Source: Poronia punctata (Eukaryota > Ascomycota > Sordariomycetes > Xylariales > Xylariaceae). Taken from it: a stretch of 41,817 bases of DNA. The notes below the pieces were generated by a model. The model worked only from the letters and a program-made list of their open reading frames with translations, made no database searches and had not been told where the DNA came from. Below are positions 22,216-33,730 of this stretch, piece by piece. Numbering within the stretch: position 1 is the stretch's first letter; every line of letters starts with the position of its first letter. The translations under genes and the position numbers were made by a program. The stretch is from assembly GCA_022579005.1 (NCBI GenBank), contig MU401737.1:1-41817 (forward strand), given 5' to 3'.

Positions 22216-24280
22216 ATAAAAATAGATTTCTAGCACTGTTATATAAATAATAAAATTGCTACTAAAAATTGACTACTTTAATACTTTATAACTGCTTAAA
22301 TACTAGGTATAAAGGTTTATTGTTTTAAATGAAAATAGATAAAAATAAAAGCTTTATATTATTATATATTTTTTTATTTTTTATTTTTAAATTAATTATT
22401 AAAGTTATTATATAAATAGTAATAATTATAATAAAACTTAATTAAAACTTATATAAAGTTAATAACTTTTTAAAAAATAAAATTAAAAATAAATTAATTA
22501 TAAAAGTAATTTAAAATGCTTAAAATAGCTTATATATTTAATATTAATAATAAACTTAAACTTAATACTAAAAATTAAAAAGTAATTTAAAACTATTAAA
22601 ATAAATATATAAACTTATAAGGTTACTATATTTTTAAGTAAGCTTTAAATAAGTTTATTTCTTAAGCGCTAAGTATATAAATTTTTAATAAAAAAATTTA
22701 AAAAACATTAAAAACTATTATAAAAAACTAAGTATATATAGCAATGCTTATATAATAAATTATAAAGCTTATAAATTAAGCTATTAACTATAAAGTTTAA
22801 AAAAGCAAACTATATTAATAAAAATATAAGCTAATGCTATTAATTTTTAAAAACTACTTAAAAAATAAAGTTAATAAATATAAATCCTTATAATATTTTA
22901 AAAAGCTACTAAATATAAAATCTTTATAATACTTTAAAATTTAAAGTTTTATATTAAAACTAAAAAACCCTTTAATAGCTAAGTATTATGCTTAAATTAT
23001 AAGATAATATAAAAATATTATATATTTATAGCTTAAAAAGATATGCTACTTTTAGCTTTTAGTACTAATATAAATAAAAACGTTTTTAACTTTACTATAA
23101 AAAAGGGTAGTATAATAAGTGAGTAAATAAGTTACTATTAAATAAGTGCTTATATTACTAAATTAAACTAGATAATATTATATAATTTAAAAGCACTATA
23201 TCTTAAAATCTTAATATAAAATACCTATAATCTTTTATGTTTAGTTAGTAAATTTATTTATTTACATTTTATTTATAAATATAAAAATTATAGTGCTAGT
23301 AGCAAACTTAAAAATAGTGTCTTTTTTAAATAGCTAAATTAATATCTTTTTATAAAAGTTATATAGCTATTTCTTTTTTAGCATTTTGTTATTAGTTAAT
23401 TTCTTTTTATATAAATAAAAGCATTTTAAAATTACTTGAAAGCCTGTTTTAAAGTTTACAACTAAAATATAATATAATAATAATGCTATATTAAATATTT
23501 ATTATTTAAGGTTAAATATATATATATATAACTTAATTAAAACAGTAAAAGTTTTTATTAACTTTTATTTTATTTATATATAACCTATTAATTAGTTACT
23601 ATAATTTAATATTATCGTTTTTTATTTACTATACTTTAAATAGCTAGTTATAAATAATTTAAGTTAAACTTTTTACTTGTTATTTATTATAATTTAATAG
23701 ATTTTAAAAGCAATATAAAGCTAATTAGTTTTAAGTTAAGTAAAAGAAAAGAATATAATTAAAATACTTTATATTAAACCTTGCTTTTTTATAGTTATTA
23801 AGTTAACTTTTAATTAGTATTAGTTTAATTGCAATAAATATAATATAGTACTTAAAAGAAAATTATATTAACTTAATTATAAAAAATGGAATATAGCGTT
23901 AAAAGTTTTAGTTAACTTATATAGCTAACTAAATATAAGCTTGTTTAAATATATTAGCAAGGCTTTACTAATATAAAACTATTATAAAAGCAATAAATTA
24001 AATATATAATTAATATATATTAAATATATATATATATAATAACGTTAATAAAAAGAAAAAAATATATAGTTTATATATATACCTAGTTATTTTCTTGTTT
24101 TATAAAAATAAGTATAGTTAATATAATAAATATAATTAATATAATATTGCTAAAATTATAAAAAGTATAATAAATGCTATATATAATGCTATATAATAAA
24201 AAAGGTAGAAAATAAGCGCTTAAAATTCTTTATTTAACTATATATAGTATATAATATCACCTATTTTACTAATTTACCTA
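22216..24280. other. AT-rich spacer between the two gene islands
   Basis: RIP-type composition throughout with stops in all frames. Several (TA)n runs occur, for example near 23516-23530 and 24023-24038. I recognise no transposon ends or protein blocks. Confidence 0.6.
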
Positions 24281-24664
24281 TAAGGCTTAGACGTAGTGTA
24301 CTTTGATATAGGGCTACTAGTTCTGCTCAGGGGTATGTTCTCCCAAGGGGTAACAGATAGTAAAGTCATGATAGTCGTACACATATCTGGATGGGCTACG
24401 AACGGTTACAGCGCGTTAATGCCGGCCAAGCAGCCTTCGTCACCACAGGCCAGCGTGGGCGGTAGTGGTTATATCTTCCTCCACTTGGTGTTGGGGAGTA
24501 AAAGGTTATATACGAACGTTGCCCCCGTCTGCTCGGAGCTCTAACCTATATACGCACCACAAGACACCAGAAGCAGAAATGGCGCTTATGTCGGATCATC
24601 CGCCCTGGGGCGATACGCAAAGTTAGCGACCTTGCGATAGCATCAGGTAGGTATTGGCGCGGGC
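24281..24664. other. Downstream flank of the hydrolase gene
   Basis: Composition becomes normal again at about 24280. An 82-codon frame at 24296-24544 starts with GTG and resembles nothing known, so I do not call it. The region next to 24664 is probably the 3' untranslated region of the minus-strand gene. Confidence 0.5.
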
Positions 24665-25534
24665 CTACAGGTTCGGTCTCGACAAAAGACGCCACTTGTC
24701 CCCTTGCTCTAGGACAACCTGATTCTCCTCCTGCAGCTTCTCCAATATCTGTACGACGCCGTACGAAGCTGGGAGGTGAAGGCTATTTGGGACATCGCAG
24801 TATATGACCTTAACCAATTCCATGGCAGTCCATGCAACGGGGCCTCGGGCCTCGGGGGATGCGGATGCTGTCTCTCGGGCAGATGCCAGAGTTTCTATGA
24901 CTTGCAGCTCCCTTTGACGTCGGTGTGAGATATACTCGGTAATCTTACTACGCGCGTCCGCCACGACTGGGCCGTGGCCCGGGTAAGCCCGCCCAGAGAC
25001 AAGGCACTTCATGGCAGCAAGACTTCGAAGATAGATTCGGAGGTCCTCGAACACAGCCGTTCCGTGCCCTAGCACGTTGTCTCCGGTGAAAAGAGCGTCC
25101 TCTTCTTCAAAGATGAAAGCCACGTGGTCGGTCGTGTGCCCCGGGGTATGCACAGCCGTTAGCGTGGCGCCGTCGACGCGGAATACCTGGCCATCTGTGA
25201 TACTCAGCTGCCCCGGAGGCGGGCAGAATTTATACACAGTGGCATTGGGGACGAGTTCAAGCAACTGAGGTACTCCTTGGATGTGATCATGATGCATGTG
25301 GGTAAGAAGAGCTGCCTGAACGGTGGCCCCTTCGTCTAGCAGAACCCGTCTTAAAGCGGCAAGCCACGAAGGCCTCCCCTCGCCCGTGTCGATAAGAAGA
25401 CGGCGCGGGCCGGTCCCGACGAGATAAGTGTTGGTGCCTTGCAGAGTAAACTTTCCCGGGTTACCGCCGAGAATCCGGATGCAGCCGGGGCTGAGGCGCT
25501 CGACCTCTGGGAGCTGCACAACTTGGTCTGTCAT
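24665..25534 (-). CDS. Metallo-beta-lactamase-fold hydrolase, LACTB2 / fungal polyketide thioesterase type
   Basis: A 289-residue intronless protein of the metallo-beta-lactamase superfamily. The N-terminus carries the LACTB2-like signature LPEVERLSP (8-16), ILGGNPGKFTLQGTNTYLVG (21-40) and IDTGEG (48-53). All metal ligands are visible: the HxHxDH motif THMHHDH (His79, His81, Asp83, His84), His133 in TPGH, Asp152 in FTGD and His187 in YPGHG. The C-terminal part (about 232-275) matches the helical tail of this family. Fungal relatives include the stand-alone thioesterases that release products from non-reducing polyketide synthases (atrochrysone carboxyl ACP thioesterases), as well as housekeeping LACTB2 homologues; sequence alone does not decide which. 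I prefer the ATG at 25532-25534 because it gives the family's usual short lead-in. An in-frame ATG at 25586-25588 would add 18 Arg-rich residues. No partner biosynthetic gene is in the window. Confidence 0.88.
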   Translation of the reverse strand: MTDQVVQLPEVERLSPGCIRILGGNPGKFTLQGTNTYLVGTGPRRLLIDTGEGRPSWLAALRRVLLDEGATVQAALLTHMHHDHIQGVPQLLELVPNATVYKFCPPPGQLSITDGQVFRVDGATLTAVHTPGHTTDHVAFIFEEEDALFTGDNVLGHGTAVFEDLRIYLRSLAAMKCLVSGRAYPGHGPVVADARSKITEYISHRRQRELQVIETLASARETASASPEARGPVAWTAMELVKVIYCDVPNSLHLPASYGVVQILEKLQEENQVVLEQGDKWRLLSRPNL

Positions 25535-25920
25535 TCTGGCGCGTCGGCAGCGGACAACAGAACAGCGTAATACACCAGGCACTCTCATACCATAACCAAG
25601 TGGCTTCTATCTTTAGCACATACCACCGGGATAGATGCAGGTAGGTAAATATGAGATTAGACGCGTATGTACCCAGGTAGTGCCGTAGTAGGATACTGGA
25701 GTGGCTATGCATGTAAAGCTCAGTTTACTTCTTGTTGCTAGGAACGTGATAACTATAAAACTAAGGCGGCCTACTGGGAGGTGTGTAAGCAGATAAAGAA
25801 ATGCGCTACTCAACCTAAGGGCAGGTCAAGCAAGCTACGACCATGACAATACCTACTGACTAAAGGGGGGTCTAAGGAGCTTGCCGAGGTATATATATAG
25901 TGTTAGAACTAACAGGTTAT
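25535..25920. other. Upstream region of the hydrolase gene
   Basis: Mostly balanced composition, turning AT-rich after about 25890. It should contain the promoter of the minus-strand gene, but I see no clear TATA box or other element. Short frames on the minus strand overlap here without coding features. Confidence 0.45.
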
Positions 25921-26017
25921 AAGATAACTAGAATTAAGTAATGTGTTAAAATAAACCGGTTATAAGAAAACTAAAATTAATATAATGCCTATATAATAAA
26001 AAGAATATAGTTAAAGT

Positions 26018-26060
26018 AAAAACCTTTATAAAAAGGGGGTTTTTATAAAAGGTTTTTTTT
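26018..26060. repeat. Perfect-looking hairpin with GGGGG loop
   Basis: The arm aaaaacctttataaaaa (26018-26034) is followed by ggggg and then by its inverse complement tttttataaaaggttttt with one extra A. A further copy of the left arm, aaaaaacctttataataaa, lies at about 26075-26095. This could be a small inverted-repeat transposon core or a chance palindrome in low-complexity DNA. Confidence 0.5.
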
Positions 26061-29000
26061 AATTATTTAATATAAAAAACCTTTATAATAAAAAAAGCAA
26101 TTTTCTTTATATATTATATAATATTGTTATATATCTTTAGCTATATTACTAAGTTTTAATAATTAAAAGCTTTATTTAGTTATTATTATATTTATATTTA
26201 AAATAAAAATTTAAAGTAAAAGCTGGATTTTTAAACAATAAAAATATATTAATTTTATAAATAAGGTTTTTTAGCTTATTAAACTAGTATAGCTTAATAT
26301 AAGAAAATTTAATAATATTCTTATTTATAAAATTATATTAAAAAGTTATAGCAGCTTTTATAAAGTTAAAAATATGCTTATAATAAATAAAAATATACTT
26401 ATTAATATAAAAAAGATTAAAATTAAATATTATTAGCTTTTAAAAAATATATAAGATAACTACTTATTTATTATAACTATTTATATAATAAAAAATGTAA
26501 TTAAACAAGGAAATTAAAGTTAATAAAGTAAATATAAAATCCTTTTTTAAAGCTTACTAGTTTTATTACTTAAAGTATAAATACTAAGCTAATACTTTTT
26601 ACTTAAAATATAAAAAAGCTTTAATAAATAAAACATTACTTTATTAAAAGATTATAGCTAATTTAGATATTTAAATAGGGTTTAAACAAAAAATAAAAAA
26701 ATAAAAATAAAGAAAAGTTGTTTATAACTTTTAATAATAAAAGTATAACTAATAAAGTATTCAATTTAGTAAAAAAAACGTTTATATTATTTTTACTTAT
26801 TAAAAGTAAAAGTTATAAAGCTTATAATAAAATTTTAATTTTTAATTATAATAAAAGCTTTATATACTATAGTAACACTATATTAATTAGAAAACCTTTA
26901 AAAACATATTTTTAATATAAGCAAAGTTTATAAAAGATATAATATAGAGTTTAGATTTTAAAGTATAAAATAGTATAATAATTAAAAAGGTTAGCTAGAA
27001 TTAAGCAGTGCATAAAAATTCTACTTAGCAAGATTTTAAACTTTATAGGTTATAAAAATACCTTATTTAATTTATTATATATTAATAATTAATTAAGCTA
27101 GCTTTAATTAACTTTATTATTTATAATTTACTTAAGTATATAAAAAACCTTATATATAAGTATTTTAAAGTGTCTTTTTTATAAAAAAGCACTTTACTAT
27201 TTTTATTAAATCCTTTATTTTAAGTTTTATATAGTTTACCTTTGCCTTTTTTTATTAGTAAATCTTTTTAAAAATTTAAATTTTTTATTGTATTAGTACT
27301 TATAAATTAGCTTTTTAGCATGCTATAGGTTTAGTTTAAAATACTACTAATTATATTTTCATTTTTATTTAAACTATTTAAATAAATAGTGTTATTTATT
27401 ATATTAATAATTAAGCTATTACTTAAACACTTTTTTAATTTTATAAACTTTTTATTAGCGTTTTAATTTACTTTTATTAGTTTTTAAAGTAAAATAGTTT
27501 TTTTAAAAAAGTTATTGCTACTTTTAAAAAGCTATAAGTATGCTATAAAAATAATAAAGTAAATATAATCTTTTTTTATTAAATTAAGTTTATATACAAA
27601 GGTTTCAATTTGTTTTTTTTACTTTTTATTATTAAAATAATTTTTAAGTAGTTAACTTAATAGGTAATACCTTATATATAGCTTAAAAAGTCTTTTTAAC
27701 TTATTTTAAATTTTAATTTAAATGCTTAAAACTAAAGTGCTGCTTAGCTTTAGCTATAGCAAAGTTTATACCTAAGTTAGCTTTTTATTATATATATAAA
27801 TAAAGGTTTTTAACTTTTTTAAAATGGTTATTAAGCATTTAAGCTTTATATATATTTAAAAGGTTAATGAGCTTAAATTTAAATAGCTATATATAAAAAG
27901 TTAAGTTAATTACTTTATAGCATATAGTATTAAAGCTTTATTATAAAATAAAGATTAGCATAATTTAAATCAAGTTAAAGTTTATATAAATATAAAAATA
28001 AATTATAAGTTTTCCTACTTAAATCTTGTTAAATGGTTTATTACTTTAAAAGTAATAAGCTATAGTTTTTATTAACTTTATATTTATAAACTTTTAAATT
28101 CTTTTTCAAAAGATTAAAAATAAACTTATAGTTTTACTTAAATATAATACTTTTAAGTATTCTTTAATTATTAGTAAGCAATTATTATATAAATACTATA
28201 AATTACTTTTTAGCTATATACTTATTATTGCTAAAAGTTAGTGTAGTGCGCTTTAATATAAAGTATATAATTATTATTATATAATTATAAGTTATATAAT
28301 ACTTTTTATTTTTTAATTATTATTAAGTTTTTTTAAGCTAACTTTTAAAAAGACTATAATAAAGTTTATAGTAATTATATATATTAATAAATAAGTTTTA
28401 AGATAAATTAATTAAAAGCTTTTTATTAATTTTTAGTAGTTTATATATTTAAGTTTATAAACTAAGCAGAATTTATTATACTTATTAACTAATTATAATT
28501 TTTAAAATACAATAAATAGCCTTAGTTTTTAAAGTATACCCTTTAATCTTATATAGTTTCTTTTTATTATAAACTATTATTACTACTTATTAAATTATTT
28601 TATAAAAAATATGAAGTTTAAATTGCTTAATATATATATTATAATAAGCTTATTAATAATATAAACAAATAGCTAGGTATAAAAAAAGTTTTAACGTCTT
28701 TATTAAGTTTATAATGTTATTATTACTATAACTTAGTAATAATGTTTTAATATTTAATATATTTGTTATAGTATTTAGTAAACTTTCATTTTACTTTTAA
28801 GCTTATAATCGCTTTAATATCTTTACGTATTATTATACTTTTATATAGTACTATATTTTAAACTATATTTAGTATAGCAAGCTTGTTAAATTATTTAATT
28901 TAACTTTTATTATTAATTTTATTTATTATAGCTTATAGTTTGCTAAATATACTAAAGATAAAGTTTAGGCGTTTTAACAAATAGTATACTTATAAACTAT

Positions 29001-29222
29001 ATTATAAAAAGTATATTAACAAGTTAATAAAATAGCTATCTACTTTATTAGTGCTAGTAATATTAAATATAGTTTATTTTACTATATTTTAAATTATTAA
29101 GTAGTTTATAAATATAACAACCTTTTTGCTTAATTATATTATTATATATAAAATTGTTATTATTTATACTAAGTATATAACCTTTAATTTTAATAAGCTA
29201 TAATATATAGTACTAGTTTATA
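26061..29222. other. AT-rich decayed sequence, unresolved
   Basis: RIP-type composition and no intact gene. A 65-codon frame at 26718-26915 begins with TTG and is Asn/Lys/Ile-rich as expected by chance in such DNA. No LTR pair or protein block could be assigned. Confidence 0.6.
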
Positions 29223-29605
29223 TGTTTCGAGCAAAAGTAAAAAAAGAACTTTAGGTTAGGAAATTTATAAAAAATAGAATACAACAAATAACAATTAAAG
29301 GTTATTAACTATAAGATAAGGATTTTCATTCTCTATTTAATAACACTTTATTTGTCTTAATAGCTATTTTATTTAATTAATTAAAGCAAAAAGAAATATT
29401 TTAAAAAATGGTACTTGCTTAAATCGTCTATATCTTACCGGGAAGGTAATTAAAAAGAAAAGTACCGGTTACAAAAATAAATGTTTTATTTTCCTTTATT
29501 TCATTATATTTTTTATTATTTTTTATTTGTTATAAGGAAAGGGTTATACGCAGTTAAAAACGTTAAGTTTTAGTGTAAAACATCGTGCTGCTCAGAACTT
29601 TTGAA
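29223..29605 (-). repeat. Copia-type LTR on the minus strand
   Basis: Read on the minus strand, a purine-rich cagtgggag tract (29606-29614) is followed by this unit of about 383 bp, close in size to the LTR at 4888-5273. Bases 29562-29593 are identical, in inverse orientation, to 4899-4930, and similarity continues with mismatches for another 10 bases. The proposed far end reads ...cgaaaca on the minus strand. It keeps more C and G than its surroundings, including a ccggg motif near 29440. The outer boundary is an estimate. Confidence 0.6.
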
Positions 29606-29688
29606 CTCCCACTGTATTTTAATTAATAAAGACTATTTGCTAGCAGACATAATAACTTAAACCTTTATATAAAGAAAAGTTATCTTAA
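29606..29688 (-). pseudogene. Fragment of copia pol C-terminus, cut by element 2
   Basis: On the minus strand just inside the LTR, the reading LLANSL corresponds to the copia RNase H end (family pattern LADxLT), as in the remnant near 4770. The fragment ends where the left LTR of the next retrotransposon starts at 29689. I infer that this element was interrupted by that insertion. The evidence is one short block. Confidence 0.45.
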
Positions 29689-29844
29689 TGTTATAGTTTT
29701 AGTCTTAGTGCTTACGTATATAAACTAAGCTTATATTAAAACGCTTATATAAGGAAATATAAAAAACCTTTGCTTTTTTAAAAAACTCTTTTTCTATATA
29801 ATAATAATAATAAGTCTTTATAAACCCTTTAGCAATATAAACTA
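29689..29844 (+). repeat. 5' LTR of gypsy-like element 2
   Basis: Aligns with 36905-37059. Shared blocks are gttttagtcttagtgctta, aaaacgcttatataag, aaatataaaaaacctttgc (or ttac) and tataaacta at the end. The two copies differ by several transitions and a few small indels. Confidence 0.75.
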
Positions 29845-32814
29845 TAAGAGTTTATTATACCTTAAAAAATCTTTATTAATTACTATTAATAAACCTTTTA
29901 GCTAATATATTTACTATCTTATAATTATAAAGAATTGCTATAAATTCCCTATTAAAACGACTTATACATTATTACTATACTGCTTCTTATTAGTAAAACT
30001 TACAATATACTAATATAAAACTAAAAAACTACTTGCTTATTAATACTGCTTTAACACTACTTTGCCTTTTTTAGTATATACTTTAAACCTATACTATAAA
30101 CTTTAAATCTTGCAATAACTTATTTTAATAACTAACCTTTTCGTTTTTTACTTTTAGCTTAGTAGCATTAGTATAATTTTAACTACTTTTTTAGCTTTTT
30201 TATAAACTATTTCTAACTTTTATTATAATTACAATACTTTTATTATTTACTTTAACTATAACTTAATAGCTAGCAAATAATTTATAAGAATTTTTCAGGT
30301 TTTTAATAACATTGTACTAAATAAAATTTAATTAGTTAAAAACTATAGTAAAAAGTAAATTTAAATAATAAATAATTAAAATAACTTTAATAAGCAATAG
30401 TTATAATAATAAAATATTAAGCTTTAAAATAATTTTACTACTATTGAAAATTAAATTTAAACGCTATTAACTAAAAGAATATTATAATTGCTTAGCTAAA
30501 ATAAGTAGTATAATAATATAATAAAGCATAGTATAATAATACGCAGCTATAAGCTAAAGTAGCATTATTATAAAGGTAGCTTAATACTAGCTTATAAAAA
30601 CTATTTATTTTACTTAAGCCTGCTTTAACCTTATTGCTTAACTTTTTTATAGTTCTTAACTTTACCGCTTTTTTTTCAAGTTATACTTTTTATAGGTACG
30701 TTTGTTTTGCTTATTTATTTTATATATAAAATTTACTATATAACTAAATTACTAGCTTTTTTAATAAATTAAACGAGATATAAAAAGCAGCAAAAGAAAT
30801 ATATTAACTAGCATAGCTAACTATAACTTAAATTTGCTTTAAATAATAATTACTATTTAATGCTAGCAAATAAAATTTTATTTACTTGCTTTAGCCTTTT
30901 TAGTATAGCATTTATATAAGTTTAATTGAAGGTTAAATAAATATTAAGCAACTTTTATAATAACTTAAAATAGCTAACTAGCTAAAGAAACTATAATAAT
31001 ATACTAGCAAACTTAAACGCTTTTTATATTATTATTAACGTTTACTTAAAAGCTATTTAAAAACTAAAAAAACTAAAACAAAGCAATACTTTATTTCCTA
31101 GCTTTATCTTTATTTTTATTTAACTTGCTAATAAAAGCTAGCATATATTATTATAATAAATTAAATATATTTAAGTTAAAGTTAATAAAACACTTTAAAA
31201 CGCTTTTAATTTATAAATAAGGTATTTTAAACTTAATAACATTATAACTTAAATTAACTTATTATATTAGCTTTTAAATAATATTGCTAACTAAACCTTT
31301 TGCTTTAACTATTATACTTTAATATATAACTTTACCTTTTTTATAGTAACTAATAATTATGCTTAAAAAAACTTTATAAACTTAAGCAAGCTTATAATAA
31401 TAAGTACTTAAAGCTTTTTTATAGCTAAAAAAACAAGCGCTAGTAGCTTAAGCTTTATTAGTATTATAGCTAGCTAGAACACTTAGCTATTTAAACTAGA
31501 ATAATAACAAAGTAGGTTTTAGTTTAATTTAAAGCTAAAAGCATTATATAAACTTTTAAAAAACTAGAAAAAATTACTTATATATATAGTTTATAAAACT
31601 TAATATATTATTTAGCTTTAATATATATATATTTAAAAATAACAATATTTTAATTTTATATTAAACTTTTATTAATTTAAGCTATTCTTTTATAGTTTTA
31701 TTAATATTTTGTTTATATAAACTTATAACTTTATTTCTTTTGCTATTACTTACTTTTATACTTTTTTTTTTGCTAATAATATAATAGTAAAAAGTTTATT
31801 TAATACTATATTATTTAATACTAGCTTAACAGGTATAGTAAAAATGTAAAGCTATATGCTTAGCTATAAAACAATACTAACATTATTTTCAAGCTTTTTA
31901 AATTATACTAATATAATATAATTATTAAGTAATAAAAAAGTATTTATATAATTTAAAAGAACATAATAATAAAAAGGCAAAATAAAGCTAATTTAGCGCT
32001 ATAATAATAAAATATTGCTAAACCTAGCTTTAATATACTTTAAACCTTAGGTTTTTTTTATTAACGCTATAGGTTTTTTTAATAATAAAATAAAAAAGCA
32101 TTACTATTAACTTAATACTATTTGCTAAGTTTATAGCTTTTACTAATACTTTTCAATTCAATTTTCAACAATATGCTTATTAACTACTATTTAGTAAAGT
32201 TCTTTACTTTTAATGTATTATTAGTTTTTTTATATAGTTTTTTTACTAATAAAGAAGTTTTAAAACCTTAGGCCTTTTTACCTAGGCTTAAAGCATACTA
32301 TAATTAAGTATAAAAAGCTTATTTTTTATAGCAAATTATTAATAAAAATATTAATAAATCTTTTAAATATAAAAGCCTTTTTATAAAAATAGAGTACTTA
32401 CTAAGCTATTAACTAAGTATTATAACTTATTTAAAGCTTTTTTATTATAAAATATAAAAACTTCTTTTTTACTAGGTTTATAACTATAAGATTAACTTTG
32501 TTTTTAAAAAAGAACTTTTTAGTGCTATAATAAAACTTATATCTTTTAAAAAATTATTAGTAGTTTAAAAGTACTTAAAGCACTACTTAGCAAAAAAGTC
32601 TATTTATACTAGTTTTTTATTAATATTTACTTTTATCTTTTTAGCTAATAAATTAAAAAAAGTATATTAGTTTATAATAACTATTATAGCTTTAATAATA
32701 CTATAATTAAAAACTAGTACTTTAAACGCTTTATATAAAGCAAAGCTTTATACTAAGCTTAATATTATTATAGCTTTTAATTACTTATATATTGCTTTTA
32801 AAAATAAGTAAAAA

Positions 32815-33730
32815 ATAGCGTTTATTACTAGGTCTAGCTTATTTAAGTGCTTAGTTATAAACTTTAATGTAATAAAAGCTTTTAGCAGTTTTTAATACTA
32901 TATTAACTATGTCTTTTAATATTTTAAATAAATATATTATAGCATATTATAATAATGTTTTAATTTATAATAACTTAAAAACAAATATTAATAATATGTT
33001 TATAAAATACAGTAAAACCTATTAAAGCAAGCTTTATAATTAATATTATAAAATATATATTTAGTATTATTAAAACTAATTACTTAAGCTTTATTATTAT
33101 AATAAATAAAATTAATGTAAACTTTATAAAGTTAAAGCTATTATAACTTGAAAACTACTAAGTACGGTTTAAAACTTATAGTAATTTATCAGCTTTATAA
33201 ACTACTATTAATGCTTTATTAAAAGCTTTTTAGCAATACTGCAGCTTTTTATAAAAGTTATAAGTAAAAGAAATAGCTAAGCTTACTAAGCAGGCAAGCT
33301 TTTATTACTTTTAAAGCACTTAAGCAAAGGTTTACTATTGCTTTAAGTTTTGCTTATTATAACTATATAATAAAAACTATAGTTAAAGTTAATATATTTA
33401 ACTAAGTGTTAAATAATATTTTTTACTAGTTTAATAAAAAAAGAGTTTAATACTTAATTACTTTTTTTTAGCAAATTATATTTTAATTAAATATAATTAC
33501 AAAATCCATAATAAAAAGCTTTTTAAAATTATTAAAGCTTTTAAAAAACAGCGCTTAAGGCTTTAAAAGTATAAAAATATTATTAAAATTATTATTAACT
33601 ATAAAAGCCTTTAGCACTTTGCTACTATAAAGCTTTTAAATTAAAAATAAACTTATTAGTTAACGTTTTTTAACTATTTTAAGTTTTAAGTTATATACTA
33701 GCTAAAAATAAAAGCAATAATATTTAATAT
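32815..33730 (+). pseudogene. Gypsy-type pol remnant of element 2 (RT and RNase H)
   Basis: From 32821 the plus strand reads through RIP-made stops as an RT palm (FITRSSLFK then FQ-YINYVF-type blocks). The catalytic box follows at 32945-32959, where two Asp codons now read Asn (YYNNV). Next comes the KxxNYLSFIII region near 33060, then a KAIITWKLLSTVKNLQQFIS-like block (about 33137-33196) and SFINYY. An RNase H end with HFATIKLLN lies at about 33618-33645, and a terminal K-x-KA block (the usual PGKxNxKADALSR region) near 33710. These blocks fall in different frames, so small indels have accumulated besides point mutation. Integrase should follow at 33.8-35 kb but I did not resolve it. Confidence 0.75.

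Noticed and set aside
24296..24544. 82-codon frame downstream of the hydrolase gene
   Set aside because: GTG start, no recognisable domain, and it lies where the 3' untranslated region of the opposite-strand gene is expected.
25613..25813. Minus-strand frames upstream of the hydrolase start
   Set aside because: Short, no conserved features; they do not join in frame to the hydrolase through any convincing intron.
26718..26915. 65-codon frame in AT-rich DNA
   Set aside because: It starts with TTG, is dominated by Asn, Lys, Ile and Phe, and lies in decayed repeat sequence.
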